NCBI RefSeq assembly: GCF_000384315.1
Contig: NZ_ARVW01000001.1
Coordinates: 2,427,746 to 2,491,745, forward strand
Reading direction: 5' to 3'
Source of the DNA: Amycolatopsis nigrescens CSC17Ta-90
GTDB lineage: Bacteria > Actinomycetota > Actinomycetes > Mycobacteriales > Pseudonocardiaceae
DNA length: 64,000 nt
The notes beneath the pieces are model-generated. The model did no database searches and was not told the origin of the DNA. It was given only the letters and a program-made list of their open reading frames with translations. Each line of letters opens with the position of its first letter. Position 1 is the first letter of the stretch. Shown here in pieces: positions 1 to 7,523 of the stretch. The position numbers and the translations under genes were made by a program.

Positions 1-390
1 CACCTCGTCCGTCGAGACGTGCACGAACTTGCCGACCTCGTGCTGCAGCGCGGCCTGCAACAGGATCTGGGTGCCGAGTACGTTGGTGAGCACGAAGTCC
101 GCGGCACCGGTGATCGAACGGTCCACATGGGACTCGGCGGCGAAGTGCACCACCAGGTCCACCCCGGCCATCACCTCGTTCACCTGCGCGGCATCGCAGA
201 TGTCCCCGCGCACGAATCGGAAACGGGGATCTTCCGCCACCGGAGCCAGGTTCTGCTCGTTGCCCGCGTAGGTGAGTTTGTCCAGCACCACTACTTCGGC
301 TTCGGCCATTGCCGGATACGCGCCGGACAACATCTGCCGCACATAATGCGACCCGATGAAACCCGCGCCCCCGGTAACCAGCACGCGCAT
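1..390 (-). CDS. rfbB: dTDP-glucose 4,6-dehydratase, N-terminal part (cut by window edge)
   Basis: This is the first 130 codons of an extended-SDR nucleotide-sugar dehydratase, reading leftwards off the window. The ATG at 390 opens with [15 protein letters not shown], the Rossmann GxxGxxG dinucleotide-binding motif. [21 protein letters not shown] and VHVSTDE follow, and these are hallmarks of RmlB/RfbB. The family converts dTDP-glucose to dTDP-4-keto-6-deoxyglucose, the precursor of dTDP-L-rhamnose, which in actinobacteria is used for the rhamnose linker between peptidoglycan and arabinogalactan and for secondary metabolites. It is divergent from two LCP glycopolymer ligases, which fits envelope assembly. 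The catalytic Tyr-x3-Lys lies outside the window, so activity cannot be judged. Confidence 0.9.
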   Translation of the reverse strand, partial: MRVLVTGGAGFIGSHYVRQMLSGAYPAMAEAEVVVLDKLTYAGNEQNLAPVAEDPRFRFVRGDICDAAQVNEVMAGVDLVVHFAAESHVDRSITGAADFVLTNVLGTQILLQAALQHEVGKFVHVSTDEV

Positions 391-545
391 GTGATCCGCC
401 CTTCACCTCGTCCCGACTCGCGCAGTCTGCCAGAAACTACAGGCAACCCTCGGCAGCCTACGTACGTCTTACAGCCGGGCAAGTAATGTGGAGTCGTGCC
501 ACTGGTGTGCCTGGGGGCAGCTGGCCAAGCTGGGAGGAGCGCCGC

Positions 546-2096
546 GTGACCGACTGGTCGCCGATACCGGTCAAGGGACGCCGTGCCCGGCGCCGATCCG
601 GTATCGCCGTGTTCGCGCTGCGCGGCGGCCAGACCGTTGTCGCACTGGTCTCCGCCGTCATACTGGCGCTGACCTGCTACGGATGGATGTTCCTCAGCGA
701 CATCAACGAGGGCCTTGCCACCACCGACGTGTTCGGCCAGCAGGTGCAGGCCAAGCCGCTGGACGGCGCGGTGGACATCCTGCTGGTCGGCCAGGACAGC
801 CGCACCGACAACCAGGGCAACTCGCTGCCCCGCGAGGTGCTGGACATGCTGCACGCCGGCGAAGCAGACGGCGAGCGGCAGACCGACACCATGATCCTGA
901 TGCACATCCCGCAGGACGGCCGCCGAGCGGTCGCCTTCTCCTTCCCCCGCGACTCCTACGTGGAGATCAACGGCGGGTTCGGCAAGCACAAGCTGAACAG
1001 CGCCTACGTCTACGCCTACAACGACACTTCGAAAACCCTTCAGCAGCAGGGGGAAACAGACCTGAAAGAGGTGGACGAGCAGGCCAAGATCGCGGGCAGG
1101 AAGAACCTGATCGCCACCATCGAGCAGTTCATCGGCAAGCCCGGCATGATCGACCGCTACGCCGAGGTGAACCTGTCCAGCTTCTACGAGGTGACGAAGT
1201 CCATCGGCGGCATCGACGTCTGCCTGAACGCCCCGGCCAAGGAGCGCAAGTCCGGGATCGACCTGCCCGCCGGCAAGCAGACCGTGCAGGGGGTGCAGGC
1301 GCTGGCCTTCGTCCGGCAGCGCTACGACCTGCCGAACGGGGACCTGGACCGGATCGCCAGGCAGCAGGCGTTCCTCTCCGGACTGGCCAACCGGGTGCTC
1401 TCCCCGGACGTCCTGGCCAACCCGATCAAGATCAGTGAGCTGATCGAGGCGGTGAAGAAGTCCGTGGTGCTCTCCGCGGGCTGGGACCTGCTGGAGTTCG
1501 CCCAGCAGATGCGCGGGCTGACCGGCGGCAACGTCGAGTTCCGCACCATCCCGGTGCTGGGGCTGGCGAACATCGGCGGCGCGGACGTGGTGCGGGTCGA
1601 CCCGGCGCAGGTGCAGAGCTTCGTCGCCGGGCTGGTCACCGACGGCGGCCAGCCCCAGAGCACCGGGCAGACCCCGAGCGGACAAGCCTCCGGCTCCGCC
1701 AAGGACGTCACGGTGGAGCTGTTCAACGCCACCGGCGATTCCAGGATCGGCAACAACACGCTGCAACTGCTGCAGGGCAAGGGTTTCAAGGTCGGCGGGC
1801 CGGCACAGCTGGCGACAAGGTCAAGCAGCGTGGTCCGGCACGCTCCCGGCGAAGAAGCCGGCGCCGCGGCCCTCGTGCAGGCGCTCGGCGGCAAGGTGCA
1901 GACCGAGCCGGACGCCGACGTCGCCGCCGGGCATCTGCGGGTGCTGCTCGGCAAGGACTTCCACGGCACGCCGAGCCAGGTGAACCAGCAGGTTCCGCGG
2001 TCGAGCAGCTCGACCACCACGCCCCCGTCGAGCTCGACGCCCGCCGAACCACCGGCGAAACCGATCACCGCCGGTGGCGTGCCCTGCGTCAACTGA
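546..2096 (+). CDS. LCP (LytR-CpsA-Psr) family glycopolymer ligase with LytR_C domain
   Basis: A 516-residue membrane protein of the LCP family, which transfers lipid-linked glycopolymers (arabinogalactan in mycolata-like bacteria) to peptidoglycan outside the membrane. A basic N-terminus is followed by one membrane segment at about residues 28-50. The LCP domain spans about 80-300 with DILLVGQDSRTD, the SFPRDSYV strand, AEVNLSSFYEV and the diagnostic FVRQRYDLPNGDLDRIARQQ, which holds the Arg residues binding pyrophosphate. A LytR_C-type domain covers about 390-480 (DVTVELFNATG start), then a Ser/Thr/Pro-rich tail. The GTG at 546 is chosen because GGGAGGAG lies just upstream; the ATG 60 bp earlier has no such site. 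The protein ends in Cys-Val-Asn, as does its neighbour. Confidence 0.92.
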   Translation: MTDWSPIPVKGRRARRRSGIAVFALRGGQTVVALVSAVILALTCYGWMFLSDINEGLATTDVFGQQVQAKPLDGAVDILLVGQDSRTDNQGNSLPREVLDMLHAGEADGERQTDTMILMHIPQDGRRAVAFSFPRDSYVEINGGFGKHKLNSAYVYAYNDTSKTLQQQGETDLKEVDEQAKIAGRKNLIATIEQFIGKPGMIDRYAEVNLSSFYEVTKSIGGIDVCLNAPAKERKSGIDLPAGKQTVQGVQALAFVRQRYDLPNGDLDRIARQQAFLSGLANRVLSPDVLANPIKISELIEAVKKSVVLSAGWDLLEFAQQMRGLTGGNVEFRTIPVLGLANIGGADVVRVDPAQVQSFVAGLVTDGGQPQSTGQTPSGQASGSAKDVTVELFNATGDSRIGNNTLQLLQGKGFKVGGPAQLATRSSSVVRHAPGEEAGAAALVQALGGKVQTEPDADVAAGHLRVLLGKDFHGTPSQVNQQVPRSSSSTTTPPSSSTPAEPPAKPITAGGVPCVN

Positions 2097-2148
2097 CCGG
2101 TGCCTTAATCTTGACCACGGCAGGTAATGATCGTGGAGGTGGGCGAGG

Positions 2149-3519
2149 GTGTCAGGCGGCGACGATGCGGAACGCGAGGTCGACCGTCCCCTCACCGGTG
2201 AACTCGACGGTGACCAGGAAGAACTCGACGAGTCTGCGGTACCGAGCGGTACCGGAGCGGCGGCCGACAAGGCCGGTCCGCCCACTTTCGAGCAGCACCT
2301 CCCCCTTCTCACGCACGGTAAACGCCCGACTCCGACGCCTTACCCGCGGCACCGCGCGCCCGAGCCGCCCGCCGCGCCCGGGAAGTCCGGCGGGCGCATC
2401 ACCGGCAAGGTGCTCGTCGCACTGCTCTCGGTGGTCGCGCTGGCCGCGACCGGCTACGCCTACCTGACCTACGACCAGTTCAAGAGCAACGTGCACACCA
2501 CCGACGCGCTGCTCGGCGGCGACGACGGCCGCCCGGCCCCGCCCGCGGACGACGGCGCGAACGACATCCTGCTGGTCGGCACGGACGCCAGGACGGACAT
2601 GCAGGGCAACCCGTTGCCGCTGAACGTGCTCAAGGAGCTGCGCACCGAGGAGAAGGCCGGGATCAACACGGACACCCTGATCGTGTTGCGCATCCCGAAG
2701 AACGGCGGCAAGCCGGTCGGCCTGTCCCTGCCGCGGGACACCTGGCTGAACGTCCCCCATGGTGGCCAGGGCAAGGTCAACTCGGTCTACGGGGCTGCCA
2801 AGATCGCCGCCGCCAACCGGGAGCGCCGGGGCGGCGAACGCGACGCGGCCAAGGTCGAGCGCGACTCCGACCAGGCCGGCCGCCGGGCGCTGGTGCAGGC
2901 CGTGCAGGACTTCACGCAGATCCGGGTGGACCACTACGCGGAGGTGAACCTGCTCGGTTTCTACCTGCTCACCGAGGCGCTCGGCGGGGTCCCGGTGTGC
3001 CTGAAGCACGCCACCGAGGACAAGGACTCCGGCGCCGACTTCCGCGCCGGGCGGCAGACCGTCTCCGGCGGCGAGGCGCTGTCCTTCGTGCGGCAGCGCA
3101 AGAACCTGCCGCGCGGCGACCTGGACCGGATCGTGCGGCAGCAGGCGTTCCTGTCCTCCGCGCTGAACAAGGTGCTCTCCGCCGGCACGCTGACCAGCCC
3201 GTCCATGCTGAACCAGCTGACCGACGCGGTCCGTCGCTCGATCGTGCTGGACGAGCAGCTGGACCCGCTGGAGTTCGCCGAGCAGGCCAAGGGAATCGCC
3301 TCCGGGGACGTGCAGTTCGAGACCATCCCGGTGGTCACCGTGGGCGGGCGCAGCCCGGACGGGCAGAGCATCGTCGAGGTCGACCCGTCGGTGGTCCGGC
3401 AGTTCGTGCAGAGCAAGGTCGGCCGGGGCGAGGTGCAGGGCGGCGGTGGCGGCAGTCCCGGTGGCGGTCCGGCCGGCGCGCCCAGGCTCGCGCAGGACGG
3501 CCCGGCCTGCGTGAACTAG
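2149..3519 (+). CDS. LCP (LytR-CpsA-Psr) family protein, second paralogue
   Basis: A 456-residue paralogue of the preceding gene, starting 53 bp after it. The N-terminus is long, charged and Pro-containing (about 80 residues, cytoplasmic). A membrane helix follows at about 85-108, then an LCP domain with DILLVGTDARTD, LSLPRDTWL, AEVNLLGFYLL and FVRQRKNLPRGDLDRIVRQQ. It lacks the LytR_C domain and ends in a Gly-rich tail and again Cys-Val-Asn. The start is GTG at 2149 with GGAGGT 8 bases upstream. Several LCP proteins with overlapping roles are common in actinobacteria. The tandem arrangement suggests duplication followed by loss or gain of the C-terminal domain. Confidence 0.92.
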   Translation: MSGGDDAEREVDRPLTGELDGDQEELDESAVPSGTGAAADKAGPPTFEQHLPLLTHGKRPTPTPYPRHRAPEPPAAPGKSGGRITGKVLVALLSVVALAATGYAYLTYDQFKSNVHTTDALLGGDDGRPAPPADDGANDILLVGTDARTDMQGNPLPLNVLKELRTEEKAGINTDTLIVLRIPKNGGKPVGLSLPRDTWLNVPHGGQGKVNSVYGAAKIAAANRERRGGERDAAKVERDSDQAGRRALVQAVQDFTQIRVDHYAEVNLLGFYLLTEALGGVPVCLKHATEDKDSGADFRAGRQTVSGGEALSFVRQRKNLPRGDLDRIVRQQAFLSSALNKVLSAGTLTSPSMLNQLTDAVRRSIVLDEQLDPLEFAEQAKGIASGDVQFETIPVVTVGGRSPDGQSIVEVDPSVVRQFVQSKVGRGEVQGGGGGSPGGGPAGAPRLAQDGPACVN

Positions 3520-3541
3520 CGCGGCGGGTAGATTCGGGGCC

Positions 3542-4243
3542 GTGAGCCTCACCGAACAGCTGCTGCGCCCGTTGCTGACCGCATCCGGGGCCCGCCCACT
3601 GATCACGCACTACGACGACGCGACCGGCAGCCGGGTGGAGCTGTCCGTGGCGACCATGGCGAACTGGGCCGCCAAGACGGCGAACTGGCTGGTCGAAGAG
3701 TTCGATGTGGAGCCGGGCGACAAGGTGGCCGTGCGGCTGCCCGCGCACTGGCAGACCGCCGGTGTGCTGCTCGGCGCCTGGTGGTGCGGCGCGCAGGTGG
3801 TCCCCGAGGCCGCCGGGGCGCGGATCGCTTTCGTCACAACGGAAGAACAGGGGCCGGACACCGCCGTGGTATCGCTGGACCCGATGGGCCGAGGGCTGAG
3901 CACGCGGGCGTCCGACGGCGCGCTGGACTACCTCTCCGAAGCCAGGCTCTCCGGTGACGAGTTCAGCCCGCTGTTCCCGGTACCCGGCGACACCCCGGCC
4001 CTGCTTTCCTCCACAGTGGACGAAGTTCTGGCGGAAGCCCGCGCCAGGGCAGCGAGTTCCGGCATCTCGCCAGGGGATCGTGTGCTGTCCACTGTGGAAT
4101 GGGACTTGCCGGAGGGGGTGCTCACCGGCCTGCTCGCCCCGCTGACCGCCGGGGCGCATCTGGTGCAGGTGAGCAACCCCGACCCGGCCAAGCTCGACGG
4201 CCACCGGAGCACCGAACGCGCGGGCGTCGACCTACTCGCCTGA
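3542..4243 (+). CDS. TIGR03089 family protein (reduced adenylation-domain-like)
   Basis: A 233-residue protein resembling the N-terminal part of AMP-binding ligases: a RPLITHYDDATGSRVELS opening, WAAKTANWLVEEFDVEPGD, then a GAWWCGAQVVP stretch. It lacks the phosphate-binding Thr/Ser/Gly-rich loop and the C-terminal catalytic Lys domain, so it is unlikely to form acyl-adenylates. This matches the actinobacterial TIGR03089 family, which sits next to LCP genes (Rv3268 beside Rv3267 in M. tuberculosis, from memory). The exact role is unknown; linkage suggests envelope assembly. The GTG start at 3542 is 22 bp after the LCP stop, so co-transcription is likely. A hairpin follows immediately. Confidence 0.82.
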   Translation: MSLTEQLLRPLLTASGARPLITHYDDATGSRVELSVATMANWAAKTANWLVEEFDVEPGDKVAVRLPAHWQTAGVLLGAWWCGAQVVPEAAGARIAFVTTEEQGPDTAVVSLDPMGRGLSTRASDGALDYLSEARLSGDEFSPLFPVPGDTPALLSSTVDEVLAEARARAASSGISPGDRVLSTVEWDLPEGVLTGLLAPLTAGAHLVQVSNPDPAKLDGHRSTERAGVDLLA

Positions 4244-4246
4244 CCT

Positions 4247-4297
4247 GGCCCAACGTGACGTTTGGCCAATAGAAGACACCAAACGTCACATTGGGCT
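4247..4297. terminator. Intergenic inverted repeat, probable bidirectional terminator
   Basis: Two 19-base arms (4247-4265 and 4279-4297) differ at two positions, both allowing G-U pairing in one strand, around a 13-base loop. The arms contain AACGTGACGTTTGG and its complement. The repeat lies in the gap between the convergent TIGR03089 and DoxX genes, starting 3 bp after the first stop codon, which fits transcription termination from both sides. Confidence 0.75.
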
Positions 4298-4311
4298 CGT
4301 ACGCGCGGGAG

Positions 4312-4746
4312 TCAGGCGGGCTGCGGCTGGGCGAGTGCGCGGGACTCGCGCTTGCGCCAGAACAGCAGGTGGTCAAGCGAGAGCCGGCCACCGTTGAAGC
4401 CGAGCGCCAGTCCGGCGAAGGCCAGCACGAGTACCAGTTCGTAGCCGCCCTGCGCGGTGAGCCCGTTGTCGATGTGCACGGACAGCAGGGCGCCGAGCGC
4501 GACCACCAGGTAGCCGAGGCCGACCAGCGGCAGCAGGAAGCCGGCGATGAAGGCGACCGAGCCGAGGATCTCGACGGTCATCGCGAAGATCGCCGCCGCG
4601 GTGGGCAGCGGCATGCCGGTGCTGGCCATCATCTGCGAGGTGGCGTCCAGCCCCGCGTTCCACTTCTGCAGGCCGTGCGCCATGAACACGACGGCGACCG
4701 CCACCCGGCCAGCCAGCAGGACCACATCTTGCACTCTTGCGAACAT
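4312..4746 (-). CDS. DoxX family membrane protein
   Basis: A 144-residue, four-helix integral membrane protein of the DoxX family. It opens FARVQDVVLLAGRVAVAVVF with the conserved FMAHGLQKW motif in the first helix. Further hydrophobic segments lie at about 48-66, 68-88 and 100-118, and HIDNG sits in the loop before the last helix. Characterised DoxX-type proteins are linked to thiosulfate-quinone oxidoreductase subunits or to an oxidoreductase complex with SodA and SseA in mycobacteria; the role here is not determined. ATG at 4746 is preceded by GGGGAG. It is transcribed alone, convergent with the LCP cluster. Confidence 0.85.
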   Translation of the reverse strand: MFARVQDVVLLAGRVAVAVVFMAHGLQKWNAGLDATSQMMASTGMPLPTAAAIFAMTVEILGSVAFIAGFLLPLVGLGYLVVALGALLSVHIDNGLTAQGGYELVLVLAFAGLALGFNGGRLSLDHLLFWRKRESRALAQPQPA

Positions 4747-4858
4747 CGCAGCTCCCCGATAGATGAAAATTCAACCAAACATCGGGGACGGTAGCCCGGC
4801 TTCGCTAAAAACGAGGTAAAAGACCAGCTGGTGGCGTGACGAGCGGCACGCCGCGGGT

Positions 4859-5170
4859 TCAGTCGTCGGGCAGCAGCGGCTTCATGAAGGTTCGGGTGTA
4901 CCGGATCACGCAGCCGCTGTCGTCCCTGATCCGGTCCGCCGCGATGAAGTCCGGGTCCACCCCGAACAGCCCGCGGTACTCCTCGTACGCAGCCAGGCTC
5001 TCGAAACTGAACAACGCGAGCGCTTCGTCACTCGCCCCTTCGCCGGGCAGGAAGTAGCCGTGGTGCACGCCGCCGTGCCGCTCCACCAGCCCCATCCACG
5101 TCCGCGCGAACACCTCGAACACGCTGATCTTGGCCGGGTCGATCTGATAGGTCACCACACAGGTAATCAC
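4859..5170 (-). CDS. NIPSNAP family protein
   Basis: A small (about 103 residues) dimeric alpha-beta barrel-like protein. The features are ITCVVTYQIDP at the start, WMGLVERHGGVHHGYFLPGEG in the middle and IRYTRTFMKPLLPDD at the end, with SFESLAAYEEYR before it. This is the usual NIPSNAP pattern, whose bacterial members have no well-defined reaction. GTG at 5170 gives the normal family start; a GTG at 5179 would add three residues. A GGGCGGG run directly abuts the 5170 codon, so neither start has an ideal ribosome site. It lies upstream of, and co-directional with, the DoxX gene. Confidence 0.75.
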   Translation of the reverse strand: MITCVVTYQIDPAKISVFEVFARTWMGLVERHGGVHHGYFLPGEGASDEALALFSFESLAAYEEYRGLFGVDPDFIAADRIRDDSGCVIRYTRTFMKPLLPDD

Positions 5171-5259
5171 CCCGCCCACGCTACGACCGACGGCAAGATC
5201 ATGTTTTCACCGGGGAACGACTGCCGGTTTCCGCGCGGAACCACGGCAATGTGACACCC

Positions 5260-5478
5260 ATGAGCCGCGAGTTCGTTGTCCACCTGCCGGACCTGCCGAC
5301 CGACCGCTATGCCGCGCTCGTCACCGACGTCGCCGAGCTCCTGCGCGCCGCCGGCCTCCTCACCCGCGCCACCATCTCCGTCGACCACCCCTGGCCTTCC
5401 CCCGCCCTTCCCGCCGACCCCCCTCATGGCCACCATGACGGCACCGAACGCCCCCAAGGTGGCCATGAGGGCACCTGA
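5260..5478 (+). CDS. Small hypothetical protein whose C-terminus runs through a palindrome
   Basis: A 72-residue ORF (ATG 5260; a GTG at 5251 would add three residues) divergent from the NIPSNAP gene. The first about 45 residues look like a real protein (SREFVVHLPDLPTDRY, then AALVTDVAELLRAAGLL). The last about 20 residues are Pro/His/Gly-rich and are encoded by the 14-bp inverted repeat at 5421-5471, with the stop codon just beyond it. I see no known family. Either the gene originally stopped earlier and the repeat inserted into its end, or the repeat simply lies in frame. Confidence 0.5.
   Translation: MSREFVVHLPDLPTDRYAALVTDVAELLRAAGLLTRATISVDHPWPSPALPADPPHGHHDGTERPQGGHEGT
5421..5471. repeat. 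Inverted repeat with GGCCACC/GGTGGCC core
   Basis: Perfect 14-base arms (5421-5434 CCCTCATGGCCACC and 5458-5471) flank a 23-base loop. The core matches the hairpins at 27148-27202 and 60936-60988. It overlaps the 3' end of the small ORF at 5260-5478 and could act as its terminator. Confidence 0.65.
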
Positions 5479-5593
5479 GGCCGTCGGATCGCGGTATGCG
5501 CATATGTCACTCAGGAGGCGGTACGTGCCAGCCGCCAGCCGGTCTACGATTAATCGCGAAAATGTCGTATTCCCGGAAGGATGGGTGGTTCGC

Positions 5594-5662
5594 ATGGGTG
5601 GCTGCAGTTGCTGTTCGTCGTGCAGTGGTCCTGGCTGTGGCTGCTGCGGTAGCTGCCAGTAA
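5594..5662 (+). CDS. Cysteine-rich 22-residue ORF
   Basis: ATG at 5594 opens a 22-codon ORF with 8 cysteines (positions 4, 6, 7, 10, 15, 17, 18, 21), the rest being Gly, Ser, Pro and Gln, ending TAA at 5660-5662. GGAAGGA lies about 12 bases upstream and a TACGAT -10-like hexamer sits near 5545. A 10-bp stem-loop follows at once (5673-5719). It could be a metal-binding peptide, a cysteine-responsive leader or a secondary-metabolite precursor. The DNA is GCTG-rich and low complexity, and two other frames are also open, so coding status is uncertain. Confidence 0.4.
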   Translation: MGGCSCCSSCSGPGCGCCGSCQ

Positions 5663-5672
5663 GTCCGAAACC

Positions 5673-5719
5673 CAACCCTTGGCCTCACGCGCCAGATTAA
5701 TCTTGTAGCCCAAGGGTTG
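5673..5719. terminator. Stem-loop after the cysteine-rich ORF
   Basis: Perfect 10-base arms, CAACCCTTGG at 5673-5682 and its complement at 5710-5719, with a 27-base loop. It starts 10 bases after the TAA of the cysteine-rich ORF, in the position of a terminator or attenuator. Confidence 0.45.
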
Positions 5720-5752
5720 CTTGACGCTGCCTTCACCAGCTTTGTCGGGGGC

Positions 5753-5807
5753 GTCCGTGAAGGGGCCCTTACCTACGTTCAAGGTAGGCAAGGGGCCCTT
5801 CACGGAC
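5753..5807. repeat. Long intergenic hairpin (AGGGGCCCTT family)
   Basis: 24-base arms (5753-5776, 5784-5807) with few mismatches and a 7-base loop, each arm containing GTCCGTGAAGGGGCCCTT or its near-complement. It lies in the gene-poor 5663-5953 stretch. From its form it is a strong RNA hairpin, either a terminator or a dispersed palindromic element. Confidence 0.65.
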
Positions 5808-5836
5808 GTTGCAGGAGTGGAGGTGCCCCCTCTTCC

Positions 5837-5869
5837 GCAGGTGCCATAGGAATTCCCTATGGCACCTGC
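5837..5869. repeat. Perfect 14-bp palindrome upstream of the SDR genes
   Basis: Arms GCAGGTGCCATAGG (5837-5850) and its exact complement (5856-5869) flank AATTC. It is about 85 bp before the first SDR start. A second spaced inverted repeat, TGCCTCTCG (5884-5892) and CGAGAGGCA (5938-5946), lies between it and the ATG. Either could be a regulator site for the SDR pair. The rest of 5663-5953 shows no gene. Confidence 0.5.
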
Positions 5870-5953
5870 TGACATTTCGTCTTTGCCTCTCGTTCTTTTC
5901 CGGACGTACCGTGAAAACAAGCGGACGAACACGCAATCGAGAGGCACGGTGGC

Positions 5954-6733
5954 ATGACCACGTTCGAAAACGGATCCGGAACACGAGAACTCGCGGGAAA
6001 GCGGGCCCTGGTCACGGGTGGTTCTCGCGGAATCGGAGCGGCCGTCGTGCGCCAGCTCCTGGACGCGGGCGCCGAGGTGCTCACGACCGCCAGGTCGGCG
6101 CTGAGCACGGTGCCGGCCGGGGCCACCTTCGTGGAGGCCGACGTGCGGACACGGGCCGGCGCGGAGGCGCTCGCCACGACCGCGCAGAAGACGTTCGGCG
6201 GGGTGGACATCCTGGTCCACAACGCGGGTGGGGCGCGACCGCACAAGGGCAGCTCGGCCATCCCCGACGAGGAGTGGCAGGACGCGCTGGACCTGAACCT
6301 CCTGGCGGCGGTGCGACTGGACTCGGCACTGACACCGGGGATGCGGGAACGGCATTCGGGGATGGTCGTGCACATCTCCTCAGCCGCGGTCCCCACCCCG
6401 GTAGCGCCGTTCCTTCACTACACGGCGGCGAAGGCGGCGCTGGAGAACTACAGCCGAGGACTGGCCTTGGAGCTGGCCCCATTCGGAATCCGGGTCAACA
6501 CCGTGTCTCCCGGTCGGACCGCCACCCCCGGCGGCGAAGCAACACGGGAGCAGTGGACGCAGCTGTACGCGGCGCCGGACCAGGACGACACCGCCGTGCC
6601 CACCGTGCCGCTGGGACGCGATGGTGCGCCCGACGACATCGCCAACGCGGTGCTGTTCCTCTTGTCCGAACGGGCGAGCTGGCTGACCGGAAGCAGTCTC
6701 GTCGTGGACGGCGGTGAATTCCACCGGGGTTGA
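5954..6733 (+). CDS. SDR family oxidoreductase
   Basis: A 259-residue classical short-chain dehydrogenase/reductase. Features are the cofactor motif TGGSRGIG near residues 21-28, ADVRT, HNAGGARP, the catalytic Ser in HISSAAVP, the Tyr-x3-Lys in LHYTAAKAALENY, and RVNTVSPGRT. TARSAL after the second beta strand (Arg at the cofactor pocket) hints at NADP(H), and TGSSLVVDGG is the usual C-terminal motif. The substrate is unknown. It is followed after 52 bp by a second SDR, and a LysR gene converges on the pair, which suggests a small regulated redox operon. Confidence 0.9.
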   Translation: MTTFENGSGTRELAGKRALVTGGSRGIGAAVVRQLLDAGAEVLTTARSALSTVPAGATFVEADVRTRAGAEALATTAQKTFGGVDILVHNAGGARPHKGSSAIPDEEWQDALDLNLLAAVRLDSALTPGMRERHSGMVVHISSAAVPTPVAPFLHYTAAKAALENYSRGLALELAPFGIRVNTVSPGRTATPGGEATREQWTQLYAAPDQDDTAVPTVPLGRDGAPDDIANAVLFLLSERASWLTGSSLVVDGGEFHRG

Positions 6734-6785
6734 CGCCGGTGGAATTCCGGAACTGCGGTTTCAACAAAAAGAAAGGTCACACTGC

Positions 6786-7523
6786 ATGGAATTGCAGGGC
6801 AAGATCGCGCTGGTCACCGGCGGCACTTCCGGAATCGGCCTGGAAACCGCTCGATTGCTGGCCCGCGCGGGTGCCGAAGTCGTCATCACCGGCCGCGACG
6901 TCCAGCGCGGCAAGAACGCTGTGCACACCGCGCAGGACGACGGCGTGGTCCGATTCATCCCCGCCGACCTGGCCGACTTGGACTCGGTCGCCGAACTGAG
7001 CCGCCAGAGCGGTCCGGTCGACATCCTGGTCAACAACGCGGGCGCCTTCCCCGCCTCGCTCACCGTCGAACAGAGCGTGGAGGGCTACGAACGGATCTTC
7101 GACACGAACGTGCGCGGCGCCTACTTCCTGGTCGCCGCGCTCGTGCCGCACATGCTCGAGAAGGGCGATGGCAACATCGTCAACGTCACCACCCTCGCGG
7201 CGTTCAAGGGCTTCCCCGGCGCCTCGGCCTACGGAGCGTCCAAAGCCGCGCTGGCCTCGCTGACCCGCACTTGGGCGGCGGAGTTCGCCGATGGCGGCGT
7301 ACGGGTCAACAGCGTCGCTCCCGGTCCGACCCGCAGCGAAGGCGCACTGGCCGAGTGGGCCGAATGGGGTGCGAGCGGCGAGGACGTGGCTAAAGGTCTG
7401 GGGATCAAGCGGACGGCCGAAGCACGCGAGATCGCCGAGGCGATCTATTTCCTTGCTTCTCCTCGTGCCAGCTACATCACCGGCACCACGATCCACGTCG
7501 ACGCCGGCGGCACCATCGTCTAG
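6786..7523 (+). CDS. SDR family oxidoreductase, second of pair
   Basis: A 245-residue classical SDR starting at ATG 6786 behind an AAGAAAGG ribosome site. It has TGGTSGIGLETARLL for the nucleotide, NNAGAFPA, a catalytic Ser/Thr region (NIVNVTTLAAF, where Thr-Thr replaces the usual Ser-Ser), Tyr-x3-Lys in SAYGASKAAL, and VNSVAPGPTRSEG. The substitution at the catalytic Ser is worth noting, as Thr can sometimes serve. It resembles the broad FabG-like oxidoreductase group found next to LysR regulators. Its stop overlaps the convergent LysR gene by 4 bp. Confidence 0.9.
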   Translation: MELQGKIALVTGGTSGIGLETARLLARAGAEVVITGRDVQRGKNAVHTAQDDGVVRFIPADLADLDSVAELSRQSGPVDILVNNAGAFPASLTVEQSVEGYERIFDTNVRGAYFLVAALVPHMLEKGDGNIVNVTTLAAFKGFPGASAYGASKAALASLTRTWAAEFADGGVRVNSVAPGPTRSEGALAEWAEWGASGEDVAKGLGIKRTAEAREIAEAIYFLASPRASYITGTTIHVDAGGTIV

